A stretch of DNA of 20,000 nt from Mesostigma viride. Lineage: Eukaryota; Streptophyta; Mesostigmatophyceae; Mesostigmatales; Mesostigmataceae. The position numbers were made by a program, and so were the translations under genes. The stretch spans positions 7,955,241 to 7,975,240 of the forward strand of contig RPFO01000065.1 of assembly GCA_009746045.1 (NCBI GenBank), in the 5' to 3' direction. Below, piece by piece: positions 1 through 8,346 of this stretch; position 1 is the stretch's first letter, and every line of letters begins with the position of its first letter. Under the pieces are notes generated by a model, which was not told where the DNA came from, ran no database searches, and worked only from the letters and a program-made list of their open reading frames with translations.

Positions 1-987
1 CGTCGAAGAGTCCGTTGGGTCGTACCACGCATACAGGGCCGAATCGGTGGCGGGGTTGTATGGGGTAAACGTGAACGATAGCGAGTTCGAAGCTGAGTTG
101 CCGGTCCCGGACACTGTGTCTGTCGCGGCCCCTGCGCCGATGCTGAAGGACGTGGCGGAATTGGCCGTCGTCGCCGTCACGTTGAACGTGTACGACGCCC
201 CGCTGCCTACCAAATTGGAAGCTGTCCCGTTTGTCACCGTGATGTCGCCCAATGCAAAACCGGTCACTGCTCGACTGAAAGTCGCCGTCGCGGATATGAA
301 ACTCCAGGCGGAAGTGGACCCCGCGGATGTCGACAGCGTGACGGTGGGCTGAGGGGAATACGTGAATGACAGTGTGTTGGAAGCCGCGTTGGCGGTTCCC
401 ATCGAAGCGTCCGCGACAACTCCAGCGCCCACATTGACACTCGTGGCGGTGTAAGCGGTCGTCGGCGTCACCTGGAAGGCGTACGACGTCCCGCTGCCGG
501 TCAGGTTGGCGGCTGTCCCGTTTGTCACCGTGATATCGCCCAGAGAGAACCCCGTGACGGACCTGCTGAACGTGGCGGTCACGTCCACGGGTGTCGAGGA
601 TGGCGTCGAGCCCGCGGTCGTCGCGAGGGTCACCGTTGGAGGGGGTGAGTACGTGAAGACCAATGGAGTCGAGGCTTTGTTCCGTGCACCCTTCAAGTTA
701 ACCACTACCCCTGCTCCGACGCCTACTGTAGTCGGCGAATATGCGGTCGTTGGCGTCACTTGGAAGGTGTACGACGCCCCGCTGCCCGTCAGGCTGGCGA
801 TGGCCCCGTTGACTACGACGATATCGTCTAAGGCGAACCCAGTGACCGGCTGGCTGAACGTCGCTGTAACTGTAATTGGAGACGCGCTAGGATATGTTCC
901 GGTTGTGGTCGTTAATGTTATGGAAGGCGCGACGATGCGCTTCTTTTTATTAATCAAAGCAGGACATACACCGTAATCGAAAGACAT
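1..987 (-). CDS. Virion adhesin / receptor-binding protein with bacterial-type Ig-like repeats (3' part outside the window)
   Basis: The minus strand is open without a stop from an ATG at 987 to the window edge, giving 329 residues. After a short leader (MSFDYGVCPALINKKKR) come three tandem repeats of about 96 residues, at roughly residues 21-116, 117-213 and 214-309. Each has the pattern (P)TVTL-x-T-x-AGST, ATFS-x-x-VTGF-x-LGDI, VTNGTA, GSG-x-SYTF. This resembles the bacterial Ig-like (Big) repeats of large surface adhesins. The tail begins YNPATDSALYAWYDPTDSST, which resembles the start of a LamG/concanavalin-like domain. Known family role: extended stalks that carry a binding tip. By inference this is a fibre or receptor-binding protein. 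A TATA-like box (994-999) precedes the ATG, and no frameshift is needed. The plus-strand open frames here are shadows. Confidence 0.8.
   Translation of the reverse strand, partial: MSFDYGVCPALINKKKRIVAPSITLTTTTGTYPSASPITVTATFSQPVTGFALDDIVVVNGAIASLTGSGASYTFQVTPTTAYSPTTVGVGAGVVVNLKGARNKASTPLVFTYSPPPTVTLATTAGSTPSSTPVDVTATFSRSVTGFSLGDITVTNGTAANLTGSGTSYAFQVTPTTAYTATSVNVGAGVVADASMGTANAASNTLSFTYSPQPTVTLSTSAGSTSAWSFISATATFSRAVTGFALGDITVTNGTASNLVGSGASYTFNVTATTANSATSFSIGAGAATDTVSGTGNSASNSLSFTFTPYNPATDSALYAWYDPTDSST
61..927 (-). repeat. Three tandem Ig-like domain repeats inside the adhesin gene
   Basis: Units lie at about 640-927, 349-639 and 61-348, each about 96 codons. They are similar in DNA as well as protein. 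For example, the stretch coding for GDITVTNGTA is nearly identical at 222-252 and 511-541. The first unit (640-927) is the most diverged (LDDIVVVNGAIA). DNA-level similarity suggests recent duplication or ongoing unequal exchange, and more copies could lie beyond the window edge. Confidence 0.8.
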
Positions 988-993
988 GCTGCT

Positions 994-999
994 GATATA
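994..999 (-). promoter_or_regulatory. TATA-like box before the adhesin gene
   Basis: Read on the minus strand this is TATATC, ending six bases before the ATG at 987. It belongs to the set of TATAC/TATAG boxes found just upstream of several viral start codons. Confidence 0.45.
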
Positions 1000-1016
1000 C
1001 TACAAACTAGCTGACA

Positions 1017-1187
1017 CTATTTTTTTGAGGTTGGCAACGGGTACTGAAATCTCGGTTCCATCAGCGGACCTTTCCTAGCCGGCAATCCAATCGCCAGACC
1101 TTTATCGACCATCGCAGGGGTATCGAAGATCAATGTGACTCTACTAAACGGATTCGCTACGTATCTCGGATCCTTAAGGTACTCCAT
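1017..1187 (-). CDS. Small viral protein of 56 residues, function unknown
   Basis: A complete short frame (ATG at 1187, TAG at 1017-1019) fills the gap between the capsid gene and the adhesin gene. It begins MEYLKDPRYVANPFSRVTL and ends in a basic SKK. There is no membrane segment or recognised motif. Support for it being real: it occupies otherwise empty sequence in a tightly packed genome, lies on the same strand as its neighbours, starts 30 bases after the capsid stop, and its ATG is preceded by TATAGCGCCCG, almost the same leader as the coiled-coil gene at 7784 (TATAGCACCC). By position it could be a minor virion component, but nothing in the sequence proves this. Confidence 0.55.
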   Translation of the reverse strand: MEYLKDPRYVANPFSRVTLIFDTPAMVDKGLAIGLPARKGPLMEPRFQYPLPTSKK

Positions 1188-1192
1188 CGGGC

Positions 1193-1198
1193 GCTATA
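1193..1198 (-). promoter_or_regulatory. TATAGC box before the 56-residue gene
   Basis: TATAGC on the minus strand ends five bases before the ATG at 1187. The surrounding bases match the leader of the gene starting at 7784. Confidence 0.5.
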
Positions 1199-1217
1199 CA
1201 GTTACAATCAGAGATTA

Positions 1218-2498
1218 TTACAGATACACGGCCGCCTGCCGCCCGGCGCCAACGTCCATCTTGGCCTCGAGCTCGCAAAACAAGTACGAGGTACACGCCG
1301 CGCCCGCTCCATCCACGCGAAGGGTGACGACCGCCGCAGTCCCGCGAAGGTCGAGACCGCTCTGGTACTCGGACCCCGCGCCTGGCATGTTCAGGTGACA
1401 GGCCATGACGAAATACTTGTCTCGCCAGGTTTCGGGTGTAATTTTGTCCTTGGCGCACGACAGCGAGTTCCCTTGGTCGTTGAATGCGCTCACCAGGTTA
1501 GTCCACGCCTCTGTCACGCCCATGCGATACGCGGGAGACTGGTGAGACCCGTTAATATCGAACTGAAACTTGACGTCCTTGTCGATAGCGGCGTGGTCGA
1601 ACATGATATCACCGGCTCCGTTCGCGACATCCTTGGCAGGGTCGATTTGGATGGCGAGGAGTTTGCTCGCGGATGCAGAAGAGAGGGTCGCCTTAATGCT
1701 GTACGGAGCGGCACTGGCAGATTGCTTCGTACTCTGCCACGTCTTCCAGCGAAACGGCAGCGTCCCGCCCTCCGCCAGCCTGGACGCGAAGACCTGGGAG
1801 ACCACGTCCTCCTGGAACCTGTACGTATCGATCGAGAAGTGGATATGGTCCAGTTGAAACCCGGGGCCGGCACAGGCTGGGACGGCAGCGGCGGCGCCGC
1901 AGCCGCCACCGCCGCTCCGGGGATCATGACACTCCCATCCATCAACGTAATCCGGATCTCGATCGGAGGGAAAAGACTGAGATCGATCACGCGAGGGTCG
2001 CCAGAGAGGAACCCGAGCCAGTTGTCGATCACTCCAGGAATGTTCGTGTGCTTGGCCTTAGCCGCGTCATCCCTGTCTGTCAGCGCGACATCGGTGGTGT
2101 TCCCCGGACCACCCGGACGGTGCTTGGGCGTTGTCATGACCGACTCCGCCGTGAACAGTAAGCAGGGTCCGATACAGCTGATGATAATCGTTGATGGAGT
2201 CAACGCTCTGGCCGCCGACCAATACCTCCAAACGCCTGATCAGCGACGAAGTGTATCTAGGAAACTTACAGAACCCGGTCGTAGCCGCCTCGGACGCATT
2301 GAAGTACATGGCGAAACTGTGAAGATCGGCAAATCCGCTAGTCGGAAGTCGGACAGCCACAACCGAACCCTGCTTAATGCCCGAGTTCGCGGACAGAGTG
2401 GACAATTGCACACGGGACGTCGAGTGCTGGCCGAGAGCCTTTACGATGTATTGCATCGTTTTGGGAATAGCGCGGTTGTACCAAGAACCAGATGCCAT
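1218..2498 (-). CDS. MCP: Major capsid protein, double jelly-roll type of PLVs (frame broken twice)
   Basis: Forms the hexon-like capsomers of an icosahedral shell. The gene starts at the ATG at 2498 (MASGSWYNRAIPKTMQY) and ends with the stop at 1218, about 425 codons. It is spread over three frames with contiguous changes near 2145-2165 and 1855-1870. Diagnostic features: an N-terminal SRVQLSTLSA strand, then RRLEVLVGGQSVDSINDYHQLY, which matches the PLV/virophage capsid pattern of a strand followed by N(G)QxxxxINxYxxLY. Next come a WLGFLSGDP segment and a C-terminal jelly roll with FQFDINGSHQSPAYRMGVTE and SGLDLRGTAAVVTLRV. An Ala/Pro-rich linker (AAVAAAAPPLPSQPVPAP) lies near the second frame change. 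A TATAC box precedes the start. The assignment rests on motif recognition; a structure prediction should show two jelly rolls. The long plus-strand open frame across it (1395-2525) is a shadow. Confidence 0.82.
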
Positions 2499-2507
2499 GA
2501 GAGCGTT

Positions 2508-2513
2508 GTATAC
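2508..2513 (-). promoter_or_regulatory. GTATAC box before the major capsid gene
   Basis: GGTATACAAC lies about ten bases before the ATG at 2498. The identical ten bases occur just before the primase-helicase start at 11456. Confidence 0.5.
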
Positions 2514-2538
2514 CAGCTAACTTAGATAAAAATCCTGG

Positions 2539-2823
2539 CTAGTGGAGGAACTGGCCCAGAAGCGGATTCGCGGCCTTGTGCGCGTCGACCTTACGTTCGA
2601 GGGAAGACAACGCGTCCAACCCGGTTTTCGCGACACGGTACGCCGTCCCAAGAACCGGGGACGCCTCGATCAACTTGCTCGGGACATGCCCGAGAGCCGA
2701 ATCGGCAGCACCCGCGGCCGCCTTCACGAGTCGCGCGCCATGTCCCACTTTCCTGATAGCGTCGCCCGCCACATGTCCGATCTTTCGCACGGTGTTGACA
2801 ACCTTTCCAAAATCGAGCCTCAT
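2539..2823 (-). CDS. Small basic/amphipathic virion-type protein, 94 residues
   Basis: Begins MRLDFGKVVNTVRKIGHVAG and ends NPLLGQFLH, with stop TAG at 2539. It is rich in Ala, Gly, Val and Lys, with an amphipathic first half (repeated VRKIGHVAGDAIRKVGHGAR) and a helical second half, resembling small membrane-active or core-associated capsid proteins. As printed the frame continues upstream into the preceding gene (CYKRRRGR just before the Met), so it could be that protein's C-terminus. I prefer a separate gene because the frame ending at 2820 gives an acidic tail (VINDEEDE, stop) whose TGA overlaps this ATG as ATGA, the same junction seen intact at 5506-5509. The specific role is unknown. 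Confidence 0.5.
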   Translation of the reverse strand: MRLDFGKVVNTVRKIGHVAGDAIRKVGHGARLVKAAAGAADSALGHVPSKLIEASPVLGTAYRVAKTGLDALSSLERKVDAHKAANPLLGQFLH

Positions 2824-3676
2824 TCGTCCTCTTCGTCGTTTATAACAGAACGCTGAGACATTCTTTCTGGCGGGCAGGACTTCCCCGCCCAGCGCCATGT
2901 ACCGCAGGACGCTCGCGATCTTCCGCGACTCCACGCCCATCGCTTTTTGTGGCGAGATCCGGAAACTGAGCTGAACAACCCAGTCGCTATACAATTGGAC
3001 CGGCACGTCGTCCTCGTCCAGCAGGCGGAGACTGATACCGCGCGGGGAATCGCGCATGTGCTGCCAGAGCGGAGTCTGCGCCTGCCATACGATCGGTTCT
3101 AGGAACTTGCTAAGGTTCGGGCAACACGCCAACAAACCCCCGTAGACAGCCCCGTGAGTCGCGGACACTACATTACCCCGCACGATGTCGGCGTACACGT
3201 AGACGGCTCTCAGGCGTCCGTTCGTAGCGGGTCGATTGCTCACGATTACGTGTTGGTCGTTGGAGCGTGAACGCCCGGGACAAATCCCAGGACACGCCCG
3301 ACGGACTCGCCGACCGTAGCTGGAACGGCGAACTGGCCGCAAAAGTGTACAGACTGTTCGCGCGGTCGTACGTGACCGCGAACGAACTGTCGATGGTCTG
3401 CAAGACCGCCTCGATATTGTGTCTGTTCTCTATAGTCGTCCACGATCCAAGTGGAAGCGAGACAGTGTGGGCGGACTGCATCACTACCTCGAACGAGCGG
3501 TTGGTCTGGTTGATGTGCGTCTGTTCGAATGGGATCGTGAGAAGTGTCAATCCCACGTCGTGGTAATCCTCTAGCAACCCGGCCGGGATGTCCCATGTCG
3601 GGTCATGAAGACTGCCCCTTGTCCTGTTCTCGGTCCTTAGGGTCAGCGTCCGACACTCCTGTACGTGATCCCTCAT
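2820..3676 (-). CDS. Conserved PLV/Polinton-type minor structural protein (frame broken)
   Basis: Starts at the ATG at 3676 (MRDHVQECRTLTLRTENRT), six bases after the previous stop. The first frame carries beta-strand-like segments (VGLTLLTIPFEQTHINQT, HNIEAVLQTIDSSFAVTYD). It then shifts near 3255-3265 into RLRAVYVYADIVRGNVVSA and LYSDWVVQLSFRI. The order of a VTYD-type strand, a (V/L)YVY-x-DIV motif, and a late DEDDVPVQLYS..VVQLSF segment resembles an uncharacterised virion protein family of Polintons, adintoviruses and PLVs. I recall that family from memory and could not search it. Whether it is the penton/minor capsid protein is open. A third frame change near 2860 would give the VINDEEDE end and the ATGA link to the next gene; otherwise it reads through to 2539. 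Confidence 0.55.
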
Positions 3677-3682
3677 TCTCTG

Positions 3683-3903
3683 TTACAATGAGTTCCGATT
3701 TAATCTCGTTGCTGCCGTGGACCACAACCTTCCCTCGCCACCAGCGAGACCTCGCGCGCTACGTTTAAGCTGTCGCCTTTCCTTCCCGGTCAGCGGCTTA
3801 TTCCTGCAATAGAACATCGCCGATTCTAGAAATTCGCGAGGAACGTCGGGGTACAGATCATCCACTGGGCTACCTGGAGCATCTCAGCATCCGAGAGTTC
3901 CAT
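3683..3903 (-). CDS. Small acidic-then-basic protein, about 73 codons, unknown function (frame broken once)
   Basis: The ATG at 3903 opens MELSDAEMLQVAQW, then the frame changes near 3860-3868 into DDLYPDVPREFLESAMFYC, followed by a basic segment (KPLTGKERRQLKRSARG) and the stop at 3683. The shift is inferred because the frame from the ATG stops soon after (CTPTFLANF) while the other frame stays open. It sits 15 bases after the stop of the C2H2 gene (3919) and six bases before the next start (3676), so it fits the packed virion operon. No domain was recognised. Confidence 0.5.
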
Positions 3904-3918
3904 TCGCACGTAATCGTT

Positions 3919-4491
3919 TTATGATCTGTTTAGAAAATTTATCCGCGAGCTCGAACCGGTCCCTTTATCGCCCACGGGGACACCTTCCGTCACGTGATGT
4001 TTGTCTCGTAGGTGAGTATTCAACCTCCGACTATCGACAAACGTATTTTTGCAGCCCGGGACCGTGCAATTGACTCTATCGGTCACGTTGGCGACTCGCA
4101 CTCTGGGACGAGGCGGCGTCCTCGCGATGGGGTCTCTAGCAGCTGGCGGAGGCGCGGATCCCACGATCTCTACGCGGAGAGGTTCGTCAGACCCTGCGCC
4201 GAGGACAGCAGCCGGTTCTGGAGCCGGAACGGAGGCCGGTTGGTCGTAGGCGGACAATGGTGGGTAGACTACAGGGCGAGAGTTTGCAGCGAGAGCCGCC
4301 AACAACATCGCGTCCTTAAACCCGCGGACTTCGGCGACCTTCCCCTTCTTCGCGGGACGGGTCACATGGGGCGAGTGGATGACAATCGAGTTCGTCAGCG
4401 CGGTCGTCGCGGTCTTCTTCGGGTGAGCGCGGGCCTTGCGCGGGGCTTTGGACGGTTTCTTGGCGGGTCGTTTCGATGTCTTTCGTGGCAT
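3919..4491 (-). CDS. Basic protein with one C2H2 zinc finger, probably nucleic-acid binding
   Basis: An intact 190-residue frame begins MPRKTSKRPAKKPSKAPRKA. The first 26 residues are almost all Lys, Arg, Pro, Ala and Ser, histone- or protamine-like. A proline/alanine-rich middle (about residues 75-130) follows. A single C2H2 finger lies at residues 142-165: C142-x4-C147-x12-H160-x4-H165, in CTVPGCKNTFVDSRRLNTHL. The family binds zinc and usually nucleic acid or protein. The gene lies among virion genes, so by inference it could be a core protein that condenses DNA, or a regulator acting in the host nucleus. No frameshift is needed. The plus-strand open frame over the same bases is a shadow. 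Confidence 0.7.
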   Translation of the reverse strand: MPRKTSKRPAKKPSKAPRKARAHPKKTATTALTNSIVIHSPHVTRPAKKGKVAEVRGFKDAMLLAALAANSRPVVYPPLSAYDQPASVPAPEPAAVLGAGSDEPLRVEIVGSAPPPAARDPIARTPPRPRVRVANVTDRVNCTVPGCKNTFVDSRRLNTHLRDKHHVTEGVPVGDKGTGSSSRINFLNRS

Positions 4492-4519
4492 GGTGTGTTC
4501 TTGAAATATCGCGAAGATT

Positions 4520-5509
4520 TTAAACGAGCCAAGTCACAGCCGCGAAGATCTCTCCACTCGCCGCCACTCCTGATCTCGAGCGACAGTGCTCGACTTGCGG
4601 CTTGATGTACGCGACTGCGCTGCCGGACCCGAGTGTCTTGTCTACGTGCAGTAGTATTTCGTAGACTCCGTCGGACTCGTCGAATCCGGGCGCGACACGC
4701 CACGAAGGACCGACGATGAGTCTGCCAGAACTCCCGGGCTGGTACACAAAGTCGAGAGCGCTTGCGAGAAATCTGTACGGGTGCCCGATCTCCAGCAAGG
4801 GCGGCGCTCCGTGCGTGAACTGCACGCGGCAGTAGAACTTGTCTAGCGTCGTCGCGGGAGGAACGATATTCCCATTGTCATCGCGAAAGCTCATGATGCC
4901 CTGAGGACCAAGTTCCCAGAGCTCGGGCTGCATGTAATCGTACGCGACGGTCCGCAGTCCGCGGATAGAAAACGAAACTCTTCTCGCCTCTTGTGCATCC
5001 GTATACGCGCACTCGTCTAGCGCCGTGATCAGCCCAATTTCTGTCGGCCCCTCTCCGAAGAAACGAGCCGCCGACAGATCCATGAAAATCCCGTCAGGAC
5101 CGCCGACAAGCGACAAAGGTCGAACTTCGAACGTCGCTGTGAACAGGTGACCGAATTCGTAGCGAAATGGAGTCGGCATCAGCACGGACACCTGGACATA
5201 CGGAATATCGCCCACGAACCCGTTACCGATCGCCGAGGTCCCACTCTCCCAATCCGGACCCCTGTAAATTTGGATGGGTCGCTCGTTGATGCGGTATAGT
5301 AAGGCGTCGTCGTATAGTAGACGGACCTCGAACCGGTTTATCATGGGTCGATCCGGAAGCACGCCATACACCTTTACCGAATAACTGGTGAGCGGTGTCG
5401 CGTGGTTGTATGGTGGGAATTCACAAACAGCGTGGATGACGTTGTCTTTTGACGCCGTGAGTTGCGCGCGGTAGAGGTTTGTTTCGCCTGGGACAAGCGA
5501 CGATGTCAT
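4520..5509 (-). CDS. Beta-rich virion-arm protein of 329 residues, unknown
   Basis: The start is placed at the ATG at 5509 (MTSSLVPGETNLYRAQLTAS) because that ATG overlaps the TGA of the upstream gene as ATGA; an earlier in-frame TTG at 5521 is less likely. The frame is intact to the TAA at 4520. Composition suggests many beta strands (VIHAVCEFPPY, YSVKVYGVLP, NRFEVRLLYDDALLYRI, PYVQVSVLMPTPFRYEF, LFTATFEVRPLSL) with no signal peptide or membrane segment. The overlap implies co-expression with the fibre-like gene, so a partner in the same vertex or fibre complex is plausible. A single-jelly-roll penton is a possibility to test by structure prediction; no motif proves it. Confidence 0.6.
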   Translation of the reverse strand: MTSSLVPGETNLYRAQLTASKDNVIHAVCEFPPYNHATPLTSYSVKVYGVLPDRPMINRFEVRLLYDDALLYRINERPIQIYRGPDWESGTSAIGNGFVGDIPYVQVSVLMPTPFRYEFGHLFTATFEVRPLSLVGGPDGIFMDLSAARFFGEGPTEIGLITALDECAYTDAQEARRVSFSIRGLRTVAYDYMQPELWELGPQGIMSFRDDNGNIVPPATTLDKFYCRVQFTHGAPPLLEIGHPYRFLASALDFVYQPGSSGRLIVGPSWRVAPGFDESDGVYEILLHVDKTLGSGSAVAYIKPQVEHCRSRSGVAASGEIFAAVTWLV

Positions 5510-7745
5510 GTAATTGCCCAATATGCTACATTCACGCGGCGACGTGCCCTGTGGGTGAGAGTAATCGTATCGCCTGATGAAAGGTAGAGACCGGTCGGGT
5601 TCGTAGTAGTCAGGGAAACGAATTCAGTGTCTGTCGTATCGTCGATCAACTCGCACTTGTTGTAAATCGTCTGGTTGGCACTATCCAGATGAAAAACGAT
5701 CCTAACTTGACCGGGTGCGTACGGGGCTACGATCCCAGTCGGCGAGGCTGTAAAAATGCCCGTTACTGAATTTGTCAACTTGGTCATAGTGCTCAGACGA
5801 TCGGGAGGAAAGTGCGAGATGTATCGCTCGATAACTCCGTCAGAGCGTCGCCGGAACGCCACCCAAAAATACGTCTCGCCGGACCACGTCGCGTTTAACG
5901 TATATTGTGTGGCCGCTTTCCGGTTCTGATACAGACCGATTGATCCGTTTGCCTTGTCTATACTGATCCCGCACACCGACCACCAGTTGTCGGATGCTCC
6001 TTGGTTCCTCCAGCAGTTGTGCCCATCCGTAAATGCGGGGTGGTATTTGCCTGATGTCATTGTGGTCCGAGAGAGAGACGAAAGCGCTGCCAGACGGTAC
6101 AACGAGCTCGAAGCATATCAGGAACGGGCCGTCGATCTCTTCGTCGGTAAACACGACGCACTTCTCTGGGGGCGTGACGTCGTTCGAGGACAACGCGTAA
6201 AAACTCGCGGGTGTAGGTATGAGCTCGTACTTGTCATGTGTAGGCTGCAGTGTTGTCGCGGGGTCTCGCGAGAAATTTAAGAGACTATGGAACGTCGTGG
6301 GAGGTCCGCTCACTGTCACGGTCTCTCCGGTAAGGTTCGGGACGTCTCGCGGACATGAGAAGCGAGGCGTGATTTGGGCCGTTTTCTGCGATGAATGCGG
6401 CAGAAGATGGTCAAAAAGATTTGCCCCAGTGACAGATCCGATCACAGTCCCGTCCGCGACGATCGCGTAATTTGCGGGCGTCTGCGTGCCGTCGCCCCAT
6501 CCCGTGGTATGGTCTGCGTACATCTGCACGCCAATCCTCGCCGGTCTCGTCGTTGTAAAGTAATGGCTCGGTGTTCGAATCGCCGGGACGAGTGGGTCTG
6601 TCTTCACTACGCCCACGACAGCAATTTTTCGCTGAGTGGCAGACGTAGTCATCGTCGCGTCGTTGTAGATCGTCACATCGGCCGACACGAGCTTCCCATG
6701 ATCCGCCGACGTCAATGTGCACGTGACCGCGTCCTCTCCGCGCAGTCCCCCGTCCACGTCAAGCTGAAAACTACCCGCGGCGTCGGTTAACGCGACATTG
6801 TCGACTTTCCACGAGATGGGCAGTTTCCGTTGGTAAGCCCGTGGCGTCGTGTTCTTGATTCCTAGCGTGAGAGGAGGCACGCCGCCGTCGCCAACGACGA
6901 CCCATGTCTGGTAAGGCGCAGTCGTTCTCCAGTAACTCTCGACCGGCTGGTCGATCCGCCCGACGTCCCAGGCCGTTAACGGGGAGTACGTGCGCGTGAT
7001 GTGAATACTGTAGGGCATCCGCTGTATTCTGTTCAAGTCTCTCGTAGTAGCGAACCCGATTTGCTCGTAGCTCATCAGTTTGCCGAAGTAGGCATGGCTC
7101 ATGCTTCCGAAATGGATGTCATCGATGTATGGACCGTCTACCGTTTGACTCATAACGACGGGGTCGAGCGCGCCGAGGACCTGGACGCTGTAGACGCTTT
7201 CCCTGCTGTGCCCCCGGTGACCATGTAGGGAGCCGAATCCGAATGTCTTGATTGTTCGATACTGTGAACGTGGTTCCTGGCGCGGAAAGTGTTCCGTCTT
7301 CATACTCTAACACAAACGTCGCGGTCGGATCAGGAAGGGCCGTATACCCGACGCCGTGTTGATCGAATAGCCAGTCGATCTGTTCGCGCGTCAGAATACG
7401 ATCCGCGACGATCTGGGACATGCGCGAATATTGGTCCATCAGCCATAGAGACGAGATCCGGATCCAGCCAGCGACGATTCCGCCGTCGACCTCAAGCATG
7501 CCACTCGACTCGCCATTGCTGGTCACTGTCCAGTCGGAATGATTATCGCCGAGTCGGAGCCTTGTCGGTGCTCCTGGGTACATGTATCGTACCCCGTTGA
7601 TCGTGACGTGCCTGTCGAACGGGTGAACCGCGAGCTGGAGAGCTTGCACATCGCTCTCGACGTCCGCGATTCGTTCGTCTACCCCGTCTTCCACCAGTCC
7701 TGTTGCGATATTGAAGCCGGACGCGTTTGAGCTCACGACAACCAT
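5506..7745 (-). CDS. Large beta-rich fibre-like virion protein (frame broken twice)
   Basis: Starts at the ATG at 7745 (MVVVSSNASGFNIATGLVED) with a short potential coiled coil (DGVDERIADVESDVQALQLA). About 745 codons of Thr/Ser/Val/Asp-rich, strand-forming sequence follow, ending NVAYWAIT at 5506. Frame changes fall near 7195-7210 (after LPTWSPGAQQGK, into SVYSVQVLGALDPVVM) and near 6060-6075 (from FVSLSDHND into TMTSGKYHPAFTDGHN). The C-terminal part has compact motifs (CWRNQGASDNWWSV, TYFWVAFRRRSDG) typical of a folded head or sheath domain. It is the first gene of the minus-strand arm and overlaps the next gene by four bases. A fibre, spike or tail-like role is inferred from composition and position only, and two separate genes cannot be excluded. 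Confidence 0.55.
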
Positions 7746-7783
7746 CTCTATGAATAATATCTCACATTAAAAGTATAGCACCC
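7746..7783. promoter_or_regulatory. Divergent promoter between the two viral arms
   Basis: This 38-base AT-rich gap separates the ATG at 7745 (minus) from the ATG at 7784 (plus). It holds AATAATAT, ATTAAAAG and TATAGC (7774-7779), the last ten bases or fewer before the plus-strand ATG. With so little space, both promoters must overlap here. Confidence 0.6.
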
Positions 7784-8325
7784 ATGGACCAGGTTCCCGA
7801 AGCTCCGGATTCGCCCAAGACCTCCGTCGACGTCGAGGAAGATCCCGCGCCACAGCAGGAAACTCCCAATACAGTGTACATCCCGCCTCACCCGCCGAAA
7901 GGCCCGAGAGGCAAGCGATTGACGGAAGAGCAGCGTGCGGCACTCCGCGAGAAGATGCGGCCGTACATGCAGAAACGGAACGAGAGCGAGCGAAGAAGCG
8001 ACAGGAGGAGCGAGAAGCGGAGATTACCAAGCGAAAGGTTCTGGAGAAGGAACTCGAGATTCAGCGACAGCGTTTGGTCGAGCTCGAATTGGAAGAGAAG
8101 AAGAACAAATACCGAATCGAACGCCTGTTGGCCGCCGAAGAGGTCGCGGCAACCCCCTCGGAAACGCCTCGCCCACGCCGCGGGAGAAAGCCGAAGGCCG
8201 AGGTCGAGGAAGAGGAACGCCAGCGGGCCGCGAATCCACTGCCGGATGTGCGGACAACTACGCCGTATGAGCAGAAGATGCTGGCCATCCGCGCGCAATT
8301 ACTAGCCAGCTTAAACGACGATTAA
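7784..8325 (+). CDS. Coiled-coil protein, unknown function (frame broken once)
   Basis: Starts at the ATG at 7784 (MDQVPEAPDSPKTSVDVEED) with a good context (CCCATGG). An acidic/proline-rich N-terminus leads to KGPRGKRLTEEQRAALREKM. Near 7975-7990 the frame must change, after which a long charged helix follows (KRQEEREAEITKRKV, then LEKELEIQRQRLVELELEEKK) with clear heptad spacing. A basic linker (PRPRRGRKPKAE) and a C-terminal helix (YEQKMLAIRAQLLASLNDD) complete it. It is the first gene of the plus-strand arm, directly before the packaging ATPase. No enzyme motif is visible. A scaffold, packaging accessory or DNA-binding role is possible, and PRPRRGRKPK is AT-hook-like. Confidence 0.6.
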
Positions 8326-8346
8326 AATCTATCCTATTGTAATAAA

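Noticed and set aside
47-976. Two plus-strand open frames (47-352 and 506-976) with Val/Pro-rich products
   Set aside because: They mirror the Ig-like repeats of the minus-strand adhesin, which has a start codon, a promoter-like box and recognisable domains.
1395-2525. 376-codon plus-strand open frame
   Set aside because: It lies across the capsid gene, whose minus-strand frames carry clear capsid motifs; the plus-strand product shows none and is a GC-bias shadow.
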